Shown here: in pieces, positions 38,878 through 47,906 of the stretch | Layout of the letters: each line of letters opens with the position of its first letter | How positions within the stretch are numbered: position 1 is the first letter of the stretch | From: a virus | Reading direction: 5' to 3' (one strand) | Virus record (IMG/VR): IMGVR_UViG_3300026484_000001 | Coordinates: 62,001-126,000 of that record | Length of the DNA stretch: 64,000 nucleotides | The notes under the pieces: model-generated | Database searches by the model: none | Seen by the model: only the letters and a program-made list of their open reading frames with translations | What the model was told of the DNA's origin: nothing | Program-made: the position numbers and the translations under genes

Positions 38878-39417
38878 ATGAAAAATAAAATTATAGGGGT
38901 CGATGTAGACCTGACTTTATGTGACTCTGTTACACCATGGCAAAATTGGTATCGTGATCTAACTGGACATGATATCAGTGAAGAAATTGATGAAGTGAAT
39001 AATGATCTTCAAGACCTTATGAAGCGACACAACGATCCGCTATCATTTTGGAAAAAACCTGATCTTTATGACAAGATTCCACCGTTTCAAGATGCAATTG
39101 ATGTACTTCAGCGGTTAAGTGACAGAGGATACACAATCCTTTTTATAAGCACTTGTTTTCCTGAACATGAGAACTCAAAGAGAATGTTCCTTAAAAGACA
39201 CTTCCCCATGGGTTCTGGTTTTATTTCAACATCTGACAAGCAGTACATTACAATGGACTGGTTCATTGATGACTATAAAAAGAACTTGAAAGCGGTTCAG
39301 GCTCACCAACCTGAGTGTAATTGTTTTCACATCAAAAGTGGAATAAATAAGGCTGATGGATTCCCATTCGGTGATTGGGATGAATTTGAAAGTATGATAT
39401 TAGCATCGGAGGATTAA
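38878..39417 (+). CDS. HAD-family 5'(3')-deoxyribonucleotidase-like phosphatase
   Basis: 179 aa. VDVDLTLCDS (D9, D11, T13) is the HAD nucleophile motif of the NT5C group; FISTC gives the motif II Ser/Thr, and DWFIDDYKKN the motif IV Asp pair. These enzymes dephosphorylate dUMP/dTMP. Next to modification genes, the likely role is removal of dTMP, as known for dTMPases of hydroxymethyluracil phages. Confidence 0.8.
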   Translation: MKNKIIGVDVDLTLCDSVTPWQNWYRDLTGHDISEEIDEVNNDLQDLMKRHNDPLSFWKKPDLYDKIPPFQDAIDVLQRLSDRGYTILFISTCFPEHENSKRMFLKRHFPMGSGFISTSDKQYITMDWFIDDYKKNLKAVQAHQPECNCFHIKSGINKADGFPFGDWDEFESMILASED

Positions 39418-39418
39418 T

Positions 39419-40654
39419 ATGGATTTAAAGCGGTTCACAGAACTGAATGGTGTTGAGGAGATCAGTGACCTTGAACAAGGTATGGATTTTCGTGACCCAA
39501 AAGTTAGGCGGGAGGTTTTCCTGAGATTCTATGGTTTTCACCTTGAGTACAAATCACATCCAGGTGCAGTTTACTATGTTATGCCATTTTTAGCTAACAA
39601 GTACAAATGGGACCTTGAAACGAAATTGTGGTTTGCATTCATTAATGGCGCAACACAGAATCCTCTAACATCTTGGGTTATTTTCAATCACTTCCCAACA
39701 GTTGATACTGATCCCGAAGTCATGGAAAAATGGCATAGGGAATATTGGAGAAACTTAGATTATGATATTGATCGTCGTTACCAAAAGGGGCACTTCGTTG
39801 AGATGTTCGAAAATTACAAGGAGTTGTTAAATGGTAAGACTCAAGTGGAGTATTTTGGTGATATTTGTAGTTCTGATGATCCATATAAAAACTTCGAGGC
39901 TTTATGGGATGTTGTTTATAATGACTTTTTCATGTATGGTCGCCTTTCTACATTTTCATATACTGAGTATCTGAAGATTTCAGGGCTGAACATTGATTGT
40001 AATACATTACTGATACATGATAAGTCAGGCTCCAAATCACATAGGAATGGTCTTTGTAAGGTGCTCGGTCGTGACGACATGGATGTTGATAAGCGAAACG
40101 AAATACTGATTCCTGGTCTTGAAAATGGTCACACCAAAGAGATTATGAACTGGCTTGAAAAAGAGGGTGAACTTCTTATGAGCGAAGCCAAAGAGCGGTT
40201 CGCTGGTACTGACTTCATTGAAGATGTAAATTATTACACTTTAGAGAGCACACTTTGTTGTTACAAATCGTGGCATAGGGTCAATCGTCGTTATGCGAAT
40301 GTCTATAATGATATGTTCCATGACCGCATCCTCAAGGCTGAAACTCGTGATTGGTATGAGATTGACGGTATGAGCATCAACTTCAAAGATTTTTGGGAAG
40401 CCAGGGAGGCTTATCTCCCTGAAGAACTTCGACTTGAGATTCAGGAAAATGATCCCGGATTGGTTAAGGTTAAACAAAATTGGTATAGGCTGACAGGTCA
40501 AGTGCCTATGATGGAAATGTACGACCCTGTGTTCAAGAATGACTTTCTTAAGAACTATGAAAACCGTGCAATTGAATGGTATGGCAAACCACCTACACCA
40601 AAGCCTAAAAAGGTTAAAATAGAATCACCAGATATAACGGAGGAGTGGCTATGA
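39419..40654 (+). CDS. thymine-hypermodification transferase (aGPT-Pplase clade 2 type)
   Basis: 411 aa. Strong family blocks: SHPGAVYYVMPFLA, LWFAFINGATQNPLTSWVIF, DYDIDRRYQKGHF, FFMYGRLSTFSYTEYLKISG, GSKSHRNGLCKVLGRDDMD and YYTLESTLCCYKSWHRVNRRY. These mark the alpha-glutamyl/putrescinyl-thymine pyrophosphorylase-like family, thought to attach an amino acid or amine to activated 5-hydroxymethyl-dU in DNA. GGAGG ribosome site at the start; overlaps the PLP gene. Confidence 0.82.
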   Translation: MDLKRFTELNGVEEISDLEQGMDFRDPKVRREVFLRFYGFHLEYKSHPGAVYYVMPFLANKYKWDLETKLWFAFINGATQNPLTSWVIFNHFPTVDTDPEVMEKWHREYWRNLDYDIDRRYQKGHFVEMFENYKELLNGKTQVEYFGDICSSDDPYKNFEALWDVVYNDFFMYGRLSTFSYTEYLKISGLNIDCNTLLIHDKSGSKSHRNGLCKVLGRDDMDVDKRNEILIPGLENGHTKEIMNWLEKEGELLMSEAKERFAGTDFIEDVNYYTLESTLCCYKSWHRVNRRYANVYNDMFHDRILKAETRDWYEIDGMSINFKDFWEAREAYLPEELRLEIQENDPGLVKVKQNWYRLTGQVPMMEMYDPVFKNDFLKNYENRAIEWYGKPPTPKPKKVKIESPDITEEWL

Positions 40655-41700
40655 ATGAAAGACAGTCTATAAATGACGACACACATGACAGTGTAATTCC
40701 TGATGGGGCTGAACGATGGGCTGATTATATGAAAGTTCTTACTCCCGTAGAAAAGAAGTCAGATGGTATGTGGTACAAAAGGGAAGACAAATTTGCCCTC
40801 CTTGGTATCAATACAATCAACGGTTCAAAATGTAGACAACTTCTACACCTATTTGAAACTCGCCCAGCTGGGGTTGATACTGTAATCCATGCTACAAATG
40901 TGAACAGTTCACCTCAAACACCCATGACTGCGGCAATGGCACACCACTATGGCCTGAGATGTATTCAAGTTGCTGGTGGTTCAAGTCATAAAAGTTTATC
41001 AACTAAGGACTTGCCACTATTCGCTACTATGTTCGGAACTGAATATGAAACGACAATGGGCTCAGGCTTCAATGTGAATATTCAGCGAAGAGTTCGTGAT
41101 ATTATGAAAGACTTCCCAAATTCGTTTACGATTGAGCGGGACATCACACTAGATCATAAATTAGAGTTCAATGGACCTGAAAAAATTCTAGCATTTCACG
41201 ATGTCGGTGCTTATCAGACTAAGAACTTTCCTGATCATATTGAGGAATTGGTCATACCGTTTGGTTCAGCAAACTCAACAACATCAGTATTGTTGGGTCT
41301 ATCGAGGGATCGTCCTAAAAATCTTAAGAAAATACACCTTGTCAATGTAGGAGTTGACAAACGAGCTTATATGTTTGAAAGACTTGACATAATGGGTGCT
41401 GATTATTCTCAGTATGAATTTGTATGGCACGAAAGCGGTTACCCTTATTCAAAAACACTGAAGAATGTCAAGATTGATGATATCACATTCCATTATAGGT
41501 ATGAGGCAAAAGTTTATCAGCATATACTTGATTTTCATCCTGAGTTGTTTAAAGAAACGACACTATTTTGGGTCATTGGATCTGTTCCTGACCTTGCAAC
41601 AACCGCCAAAAACATTGGCAAGGCTATCCCAGAAGAGATAAATGAATTCTTCTGGGAAGCAAAACCTGAAATTGACGAATGGCTGAAGGAGTCTGAATGA
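40651..41700 (+). CDS. PLP-dependent enzyme, cysteine synthase/ACC deaminase fold
   Basis: 349 aa from the ATG at 40651 (AGGAG upstream); an in-frame GTG at 40645 is less likely. WYKREDKFALLGINTINGSKCRQL contains the PLP lysine (K60). PFGSANSTTSVLLGL is a phosphate-binding glycine-serine loop of fold type II enzymes. Fold II PLP enzymes occur in hypermodified-thymine phages, where they edit the amino acid already attached to the base. The exact reaction is unknown. Confidence 0.75.
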   Translation: MNERQSINDDTHDSVIPDGAERWADYMKVLTPVEKKSDGMWYKREDKFALLGINTINGSKCRQLLHLFETRPAGVDTVIHATNVNSSPQTPMTAAMAHHYGLRCIQVAGGSSHKSLSTKDLPLFATMFGTEYETTMGSGFNVNIQRRVRDIMKDFPNSFTIERDITLDHKLEFNGPEKILAFHDVGAYQTKNFPDHIEELVIPFGSANSTTSVLLGLSRDRPKNLKKIHLVNVGVDKRAYMFERLDIMGADYSQYEFVWHESGYPYSKTLKNVKIDDITFHYRYEAKVYQHILDFHPELFKETTLFWVIGSVPDLATTAKNIGKAIPEEINEFFWEAKPEIDEWLKESE

Positions 41701-42410
41701 GAGTTATAAATTACATCGGTGCAAATGCAACTGGTAAATCGACAAGGGTTACTGTCCTTGTAAACTACTTAGAATCTAAGTTCGATGTTGAAGATGTAGA
41801 ATTCACATATACTAAGAAGTCTAAGAAAAATGGTGACAAGCAAGTCACTACAAAAGTCGGACTTCGCTTCTCAAATGGAGTTGTAATCTTTGGTAAGTTT
41901 GACGGAAGTCGTAAATGGATTGGCCTTGACACTGGTATGTGTTCATCTTGGGATCAAAGATCAGCATTTATCACTGAAATGAAAGCTCGTGGGGCTGAAA
42001 CAGTAGTATTTGAGGGTTATTTTAACAACCGCAGTAAGATTGCTGGTCCTGAGACATTTCACAATGCTGGTGCTGATGAAGTTCATATTCTAGCGAGTTT
42101 TTACGACAAATGTGAAGACTTCTTGATGAGAACTAATATCAGATCAGGAAAGTTGAGTCGTGGTATGGAATGGGCTGAAAATGCTCCTGGTTGGAAAGAC
42201 AACAAGGGCATCATCAACTCACAAAAATATTGGCTAGAACAAGCTAAAGAAAATGACACGGTCACTCGTATTGACATTGATGAATCAAGAGGTTATCTTG
42301 TTGAAAGATTCTTTGAAAAAGACTTTGATTATAATACATTTTATGAGTCATTTGAAAGTCCCTCAGTTGAAGCGAAAGCCCCTGGAGCGGACTTAGATGA
42401 GTGGTTCTAA
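41697..42410 (+). CDS. P-loop kinase, candidate 5-hydroxymethyl-dU DNA kinase
   Basis: 237 aa. Walker A GANATGKST (8-16) at the N-terminus and ETVVFEGYFNN as a Walker B-like strand. It overlaps the PLP gene by four bases and ends in DEWF, like other modification proteins here. In known pathways a P-loop kinase phosphorylates the 5-hydroxymethyl group of dU in DNA to make it a leaving group. Assignment rests mainly on context. Confidence 0.65.
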   Translation: MRVINYIGANATGKSTRVTVLVNYLESKFDVEDVEFTYTKKSKKNGDKQVTTKVGLRFSNGVVIFGKFDGSRKWIGLDTGMCSSWDQRSAFITEMKARGAETVVFEGYFNNRSKIAGPETFHNAGADEVHILASFYDKCEDFLMRTNIRSGKLSRGMEWAENAPGWKDNKGIINSQKYWLEQAKENDTVTRIDIDESRGYLVERFFEKDFDYNTFYESFESPSVEAKAPGADLDEWF

Positions 42411-42482
42411 CCTTATATTAACCTTAAAATGGTGTTATTAACCTTTTAAGGTTAATATAGTGATTTTAAGGTTAATATAAGG
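42411..42482. repeat. 19-bp inverted repeat with an inner palindrome
   Basis: 42411-42429 and 42464-42482 are perfect complements. TATTAACCTT/AAGGTTAATA forms a second nested hairpin with a TT loop. Probably a terminator for the kinase gene; the same TTAAGG supplies the -35-like box of the next promoter. Confidence 0.75.
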
Positions 42483-42498
42483 TAATATACGGTATAAT
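42466..42498 (+). promoter_or_regulatory. promoter
   Basis: TTAAGG (42466-42471) inside the inverted repeat, 21 bases, TATAAT (42493-42498). Confidence 0.7.
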
Positions 42499-42524
42499 AT
42501 AGTATATTTAAACAAAGGCTTAAA

Positions 42525-42755
42525 ATGAAATCTTACAACCTAGCAATGGCAAAGAACTTTTATTTCTATGCAATCACAACCTACATAACATTCATAGTGA
42601 TATCACCAATAGCAATGACAATGGCGATGATAATCGGTGGACTTTCTTCAGTGAAAGACACTTATGGTAGAATCGCTGGTGAGTTCAAAAAAGTGAACAA
42701 GGTTGAATGGAAAGAAATTAGTAATGCAGTTTATGCGAAGTATGGGGTTGCATAA
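42525..42755 (+). CDS. small membrane protein (76 aa)
   Basis: One hydrophobic segment at about 12-40 and a charged C-terminal half. Not recognised. Confidence 0.7.
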   Translation: MKSYNLAMAKNFYFYAITTYITFIVISPIAMTMAMIIGGLSSVKDTYGRIAGEFKKVNKVEWKEISNAVYAKYGVA

Positions 42756-43585
42756 TGAAGAATCTTATGAAATGTGTAGTACACTATATGCAAACTGGCG
42801 AACACTATGAGTTTGACACAATGGAAGAGCAAAGAGAATACCAAAAGGTTTCTACGAAAATGTTACTTGCTGGCGGTGGTGATACTATTCGTGAGATGGC
42901 GACATTAGCTATGATACATGCAAAACCAGTTGAGGGAAAGCATGACTGGGATGGCTTACACGGAAAAACATTCGTTGAGGTCAAAAATGAAACTATGTCT
43001 GAGAAAGGCAAGTTTGGTGGAAAGGGCATCTTCAACAATCTCACTTGGAGATCATATGAGAAATATTCAAAGGGTGGTATATATCTTCAAGGCTGTTATG
43101 GTCGTGATGGTATTTTGGTCGCAGTTGTAGCATTTCGCATTGAGCACCTACTTCCTAAGCTACATAAAGCACTGACTAGAGTAATGCCAAACGGTGATGT
43201 CTCCGGGAAGAATGTTACGATCAATATTAGTGCCAGTGATTTCCCAGAAGAGACCGAATTAGTGTATCTTCGTGAGGATGCACATCGCTCTCTATTCCCA
43301 AAGGCAATGTGGGCTCTTATGGCCGTTAGTTATGCTAACGGAACTAAGATTAAGGGTAGATCATACCTGAAAACCGAAAAGAAGTCAAAGGTCAAATTCA
43401 CTAACCAAAAGGAAACTGCCGCGAAATATACCAAAGTTGCTGAAATGGTTCGAACCATTTACAACTCAAATATATTCACGATCAACTATGATACTGAAAG
43501 AATTGAAATTGGTGATACATCAGTCAAACTTTCATCACTCAAACAACGATATCGTCGTGTAATCAAAAATAAGGAAGCTAAATGA
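42755..43585 (+). CDS. hypothetical protein, possible PD-(D/E)xK nuclease
   Basis: 276 aa. HDWDGLHGKTFVEVKNET fits the PD...ExK layout (Asp, spacer, VEVK), and a Gly-rich GGKGIFNNLTW follows. This suggests a restriction-like nuclease, perhaps one that spares modified phage DNA, but the motif is short. It lies inside the modification cluster and overlaps the next gene by four bases. Confidence 0.5.
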   Translation: MKNLMKCVVHYMQTGEHYEFDTMEEQREYQKVSTKMLLAGGGDTIREMATLAMIHAKPVEGKHDWDGLHGKTFVEVKNETMSEKGKFGGKGIFNNLTWRSYEKYSKGGIYLQGCYGRDGILVAVVAFRIEHLLPKLHKALTRVMPNGDVSGKNVTINISASDFPEETELVYLREDAHRSLFPKAMWALMAVSYANGTKIKGRSYLKTEKKSKVKFTNQKETAAKYTKVAEMVRTIYNSNIFTINYDTERIEIGDTSVKLSSLKQRYRRVIKNKEAK

Positions 43586-44691
43586 AACATATAACAGGAA
43601 AAACAATAAACGAGGTTGTGTACAAGTCGCTTGATGCACTGATTTCAGAGGGTTATAGATCCCCATCTAGGAACGGTGACATTAGTACGATTTACAATGC
43701 ATTCGTTGAAATTGAAAATCCTCGTTCTAGACATTTAAGTCTAGTTGGCCGTGATAGCAACATCTTTGCTACTATCGCTGAAACATTCTGGGTGTTCGCT
43801 GGTGATAATGCAATTGACCCTTATTTACAATTCTTTTTACCTCGTGCTAGAGATTATGCTGATGATGGTGAAACATGGCGAGGCGGTTATCCCGAGAGAA
43901 TCAAAAATGGTAACCAGATTGATGATGTTATTCAGCAATTCAGAAATGAGGGGCTTTATACTCGTCGTGCTGTAACTGCTATTTATGACACAAACCTTGA
44001 TACTGCTGTGAATCTGAGAAAGGTTTATGGCCTTGAAACTACTAAAGATCGCCCATGTAACCTGATTATGGACTTCTTCGTAACTCCTGACAAGCGGTTA
44101 CACATGAATGTTAAGTCTCGTTCAGGTGATGTGCTTTGGGGATTTGGCTCAATTAACATTTTTGAGTGGACTTTCTACCAAGAGATGATACTTCAGTTCT
44201 TACAAGATGAGATTGACCCTGATGTTACTATGGGCGGTTACAATCACCATGTGACAAACTTACACCTATATGATTTCAGCGGTGCTCAAGGGTATGCTGT
44301 TGTTGAAAATAAGCTGAAGCAATCACTTGGTGTTCAGAACTTTGACCGTTTGGTTTTTCCTGATGTAGATTTTGTACATAGTTATTTCAAGTTCTTCGTC
44401 GCTCGTGTAAACACATTCATTGAAGAGGGTCGCACTGACTACACTGAAATGGTTGAAGAAATGACAAGGTTGTTTACTGATAATGGTATTCCAACTGAAG
44501 ACAACTTACTTTATGACTACATGAGAGTGACAGTTGCATACACTGCCGCAAAGAACATGAAGCTTCCAAAGGGTATAAAAACACCCGATATTGAAGTTAA
44601 TCTTGATGCTTGTGGGCCTGAGTTTGTCCGTGCTATCGCCAATTCAAAGTTTCGTAAGTTCACAATCTATTACAATGGAGTTAAGCAATGA
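43582..44691 (+). CDS. thymidylate synthase family, probable dUMP hydroxymethylase
   Basis: 369 aa. RPCN gives the catalytic Cys (C159) and RSGD (180-183) the phosphate-binding Arg, with GSINIFEW supplying the Asn (N192) that recognises uracil; dCMP hydroxymethylases have Asp there. It therefore should use dUMP. The sequence is far from cellular ThyA (PPCH, PFNI). In the modification context I favour a dUMP hydroxymethylase making 5-hydroxymethyl-dUMP, but plain thymidylate synthase is not excluded. Confidence 0.8.
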   Translation: MKHITGKTINEVVYKSLDALISEGYRSPSRNGDISTIYNAFVEIENPRSRHLSLVGRDSNIFATIAETFWVFAGDNAIDPYLQFFLPRARDYADDGETWRGGYPERIKNGNQIDDVIQQFRNEGLYTRRAVTAIYDTNLDTAVNLRKVYGLETTKDRPCNLIMDFFVTPDKRLHMNVKSRSGDVLWGFGSINIFEWTFYQEMILQFLQDEIDPDVTMGGYNHHVTNLHLYDFSGAQGYAVVENKLKQSLGVQNFDRLVFPDVDFVHSYFKFFVARVNTFIEEGRTDYTEMVEEMTRLFTDNGIPTEDNLLYDYMRVTVAYTAAKNMKLPKGIKTPDIEVNLDACGPEFVRAIANSKFRKFTIYYNGVKQ

Positions 44692-45488
44692 TAAATCTAA
44701 AATCAGTCAATAAGGCACTATCTGAGGATGGAGCCTATGTGCACCGTGCTCTTGATATTGAACTTGGTATTTCGCTGGAGGGTGTTACAGCTGAATTAGA
44801 TGCGATCAGTGCTTCATACAGTGATGTCGCAGTTACTCAAAAGCTTTACAGACCTCGTGAAAACCACCCTGATCGCACAGGCGATGCTGTTATGAGCACT
44901 ATTGGCGAGCCTAAACATGCTCCTTTCTTGAAGATGCAAGGCAAAAACAAAAACCTTATGCGTCTCCAAATGCAGTATAATGATATTCTAAGCTACTTCT
45001 TCGGGGAAGATATGAGTGATACAAAGTCACTAATGAATTGGCAACGGTATAGACAAGGTGGGGACAATGCTCTTCCTTTCCATGTTGATTCCGAGTTCTT
45101 CAAAGGGCAATGGGATAAAGATTATATTGATCTTGAAGATGGGTTGATCCCTCGCTTTGTGATGGTTATGATAACTGAAAATGAAAATGCTGGTGCTGGG
45201 TTACAAATCAAGGGGAAAGATGGTGAGGTTTCAAATCTTGAACTGAATCCTGGTGATATGGTGATATTTGACAATACTAAGATGCTCCATGGAGTTCCAG
45301 TATCAACACCAAATAAGAGATCAATGGTCGGCTTCCGTAATTTTGAAGCTTATCCACTTTATTTCAATAAAGTTGAATTTGATGGTTCTCAACCATATGA
45401 AAATGGTCATATCAAGGGCTTCGCTGAAACAGTTGATCCTGATAAGGCTAGAACTATGCTATTCGAGGAGGAATTCACATATGCTTAA
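44688..45488 (+). CDS. 2-oxoglutarate/Fe(II)-dependent oxygenase
   Basis: 266 aa. Double-stranded beta-helix ligands: H132 and D134 (LPFHVDSEFF), distal H201 (MLHGVPV) and the 2OG-binding R211 (NKRSMVGF). LELNPGDMVIFDN precedes the distal His as in the family. It overlaps the thymidylate synthase-like gene. Substrate is unknown; further oxidation of a modified base or of a precursor is a reasonable idea. Confidence 0.85.
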   Translation: MINLKSVNKALSEDGAYVHRALDIELGISLEGVTAELDAISASYSDVAVTQKLYRPRENHPDRTGDAVMSTIGEPKHAPFLKMQGKNKNLMRLQMQYNDILSYFFGEDMSDTKSLMNWQRYRQGGDNALPFHVDSEFFKGQWDKDYIDLEDGLIPRFVMVMITENENAGAGLQIKGKDGEVSNLELNPGDMVIFDNTKMLHGVPVSTPNKRSMVGFRNFEAYPLYFNKVEFDGSQPYENGHIKGFAETVDPDKARTMLFEEEFTYA

Positions 45489-46017
45489 TTTAAACTTGTT
45501 CGGTGGTCCAGGGCTTGGAAAGTCCACGACTGCTGCGGGAATATTTCATGAACTGAAGAAAACTGGTTCTAAAGTTGAATACATCACTGAGTACGCAAAA
45601 GACTTGGTGTTTAGTAAAGACTTTTATCGTCTGAAAGATCAGACATACATTTTAGCTAAACAACATCACCATTTATTCAAACTCAAAGATCAGGTTGATT
45701 TGCTAATCCATGATGGCCCATTCCTACTTGGTTTGGTTTACCTACAAGAAAAGGACGGTTTTCCGGCTCAACAATTCCGAGACTATTTATTAGCACTATG
45801 GAATTCTTATGAGCATGTAAACATATTCCTGAAAAGAAATACTGATGCGCATGGATATCAAGAGTATGGTCGTGAACAAACACTTGAGCAAGCACAAGCA
45901 CTCGATGAACAAGTTCAAGACATGATGGATAAAAACGGTATTCCGTACCACATTGTTGAAGTTGGTGAAAACTCGGTCAAACATATCCTGGAAATCCTCG
46001 TAGGTCGTAGAAGTTAA
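45481..46017 (+). CDS. P-loop ATPase/kinase, NadR-kinase-like (AAA_28 type)
   Basis: 178 aa from the ATG at 45481, behind AGGAGGA. Walker A GGPGLGKST (8-16), VEYITEYAKDLV and LLIHDGPFLLG as a Walker B-like strand, then a lid region with Arg. Phages often carry this family; proposed substrates are nucleosides or nicotinamide riboside. It could phosphorylate a modified nucleotide here, but nothing shows it. Confidence 0.78.
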   Translation: MLNLNLFGGPGLGKSTTAAGIFHELKKTGSKVEYITEYAKDLVFSKDFYRLKDQTYILAKQHHHLFKLKDQVDLLIHDGPFLLGLVYLQEKDGFPAQQFRDYLLALWNSYEHVNIFLKRNTDAHGYQEYGREQTLEQAQALDEQVQDMMDKNGIPYHIVEVGENSVKHILEILVGRRS

Positions 46018-46046
46018 GCAAGGTTTAAGCTACATTATAGTATAAT
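46014..46046 (+). promoter_or_regulatory. promoter
   Basis: TTAAGC (46014-46019), 21 bases, TATAAT (46041-46046). Confidence 0.87.
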
Positions 46047-46073
46047 ATAGTATATTATCTGAAAAGGCTTAAA

Positions 46074-46313
46074 ATGAATAACATCCAATTAAAACTACAC
46101 AAGATCTCAACACTTCTGAACCTCTTATCAAAGGTGACTTTGGAGGAAGAAGTGTTGATTGATACTTTCTCAACATCTATTTTATTCACTATTGATGAAA
46201 TTGATGAGCGAGCTGTTCGTGAATCTTTTGAACAAAATGGTGTTGAGTTTTCATCTCGTATGGAAAGATCCGGTCGTTGGACATTTGACATTGATTTGTT
46301 AGGAGACGAGTAG
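46074..46313 (+). CDS. hypothetical protein (79 aa)
   Basis: Acidic protein, unrecognised. First of five overlapping small genes that lead to dNMP kinase. Confidence 0.7.
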   Translation: MNNIQLKLHKISTLLNLLSKVTLEEEVLIDTFSTSILFTIDEIDERAVRESFEQNGVEFSSRMERSGRWTFDIDLLGDE

Positions 46314-46537
46314 TGACTGCGAAGGAAGTTCTTGATGAACAAAACAAAATCACGGTTGACATTGATGGGGGCGGAGACTACCTCTATTGTGTCACAATAG
46401 GTAAATGTTGGAAATTTGTTGCTGAAACAGACTTCCAAGCTTACGAAAAAGCACTGAAATACATCATGGACAACGGTGTCAGAACTGATGCTGAAATAAA
46501 ATATGAATACGAGAGAGGTAAAAATGCACTTCAATAA
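46313..46537 (+). CDS. hypothetical protein (74 aa), GTG start
   Basis: TAGTG junction: the GTG uses the last base of the upstream stop. Not recognised. Confidence 0.68.
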   Translation: MTAKEVLDEQNKITVDIDGGGDYLYCVTIGKCWKFVAETDFQAYEKALKYIMDNGVRTDAEIKYEYERGKNALQ

Positions 46538-46709
46538 AAAGACTATAATCAAATCATTTAAGTTACTTGTAACTACGAAGCGGAAGCAAGGGGTTGTAGT
46601 TGAAAAACCTGAACTTGTTATACTATGGGACGATTATGTTCGCTCAGCAGTTAGTCAAGGGCTTGTTAATCCCAAAATGGCGATCAAGTGGGTAAATCCA
46701 TATGGTTAA
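46524..46709 (+). CDS. hypothetical protein (61 aa)
   Basis: ATG at 46524 preferred (GAGAGAGG upstream) over an in-frame ATG at 46503. Basic; not recognised. Overlaps both neighbours. Confidence 0.65.
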   Translation: MHFNKKTIIKSFKLLVTTKRKQGVVVEKPELVILWDDYVRSAVSQGLVNPKMAIKWVNPYG

Positions 46710-46995
46710 GTTATCATTTGAAGAATACAAAACAAACTATCAAGGTGTTCGTATCAAGGAAACTTGCTCAGCACTGAAAATGTCCAAAAAGGAGTGTGAG
46801 CAACTGCTTCGTGATGGTTACAATGACTATCTAAAAGAGTGTGGATTTGCTGGTGAGCCTATGTCATATGATGTATGGTCCAATCAACCTGGCCAAAAAG
46901 AGTTCTTCGCTAGGCTGTTTGTCTCAGAAGAGCGGTCTACTAGACACTTTAAGATGCAGCAAGCATATAAAAAATATAAGGAAAACTTCAAATGA
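46702..46995 (+). CDS. hypothetical protein (97 aa)
   Basis: KETCSALKMSKKECEQLL may form a helix-turn-helix-like unit; rest is charged. Overlaps dNMP kinase by four bases. Not recognised. Confidence 0.7.
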   Translation: MVKLSFEEYKTNYQGVRIKETCSALKMSKKECEQLLRDGYNDYLKECGFAGEPMSYDVWSNQPGQKEFFARLFVSEERSTRHFKMQQAYKKYKENFK

Positions 46996-47543
46996 AAATA
47001 GCTATTATGGGACAAGCCGGAGTCGGTAAAGATTTTGTTGTAGATGTATTTACAAAGAAATATGATTATACAAGGGTGTCATTTTCTGACCAACTGAAAA
47101 AATTAGCAGTAAAGATTTATCCTTGGTTTGAGCGGGATTATGCACCCGAAGTGAAAGAAAAGCCTCTTAACATTACAGTTGCTGGTGAACTTATCACCAA
47201 GACACCTCGTGAGATTTGGCTGAGTCTGAATAAACTCAGAGACATTGAAGATGGTATGTTCGTCCGTATGCTCGGCCAAGAAGTTAAGCTACTGAATGTC
47301 CCAAATATCATTATCAGTGATATCAGAACTCAAAATGAATATGACTGGTGTAAGGCAAATGACTACACAGTAGTTGCAGTGCTTCGTGAGAACATTGAAC
47401 ATGCTGAAAATAGCTTTGATGACTTCGTAAGAAGCCAAATTGCATTCGGTAATTATGAGTATGAGTTCAGAAATGATGAAACTGGTACTGATGAGATTGA
47501 GAAGTTCATTGAAAGTTGCTTCGTGGAGATATCTGATGATTAA
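46992..47543 (+). CDS. deoxynucleoside monophosphate kinase
   Basis: 183 aa. Walker A GQAGVGKD (7-14), the substrate region VSFSDQLKKLAVKIYPW, TPREIWLSL, and IIISDIRTQNEYDWCK followed by VLREN. The layout is that of T4 gp1 and Campylobacter-phage dNMP kinases. It would turn dNMPs, perhaps including hydroxymethyl-dUMP, into diphosphates. Confidence 0.87.
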   Translation: MKIAIMGQAGVGKDFVVDVFTKKYDYTRVSFSDQLKKLAVKIYPWFERDYAPEVKEKPLNITVAGELITKTPREIWLSLNKLRDIEDGMFVRMLGQEVKLLNVPNIIISDIRTQNEYDWCKANDYTVVAVLRENIEHAENSFDDFVRSQIAFGNYEYEFRNDETGTDEIEKFIESCFVEISDD

Positions 47544-47904
47544 TTTTGACTTGGATCGACTAGCAGTACCACTTCGCGGTCGTGGTGGTGGACAGACCAC
47601 CTCAGGGTTAGTTCAATTATTATCTCATATGGAATTTCTAGATGAAGATGTAGTGATAATCTGCCATGAACAACAAGTCATGGAATTTCACCTTGAACAA
47701 GCTATGAGAATCGCAAAACTCATGGGATTTAAAGCGGTTCGTGTTGCTGCTCAAACCATTGAGATTGACCGTGAAAAGCGGATTTACTGGGAACGACCAG
47801 GACATACGATTCGCCAGCGAAAGAAACATGCATACTACTTATCTTCTATCACAAAAGAACTTGTGTCTGAAGAGACTTTCTATAGAATGGATGGTCACCA
47901 ATAA
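47536..47904 (+). CDS. hypothetical protein (122 aa)
   Basis: ATG at 47536 overlaps the kinase stop. Start MINFDLDRLAVPLRGRGGGQTTSGLVQLLSH recalls a nucleotide-handling loop but no Walker motif is complete. Also seen: EDVVIICHE. Function unknown. Confidence 0.7.
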   Translation: MINFDLDRLAVPLRGRGGGQTTSGLVQLLSHMEFLDEDVVIICHEQQVMEFHLEQAMRIAKLMGFKAVRVAAQTIEIDREKRIYWERPGHTIRQRKKHAYYLSSITKELVSEETFYRMDGHQ

Positions 47905-47906
47905 AA

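Noticed and set aside
45268-45480. N-terminal extension of the NadR-kinase-like ATPase
   Set aside because: It overlaps the 2OG oxygenase gene in another frame; AGGAGGA and the P-loop position support the start at 45481.
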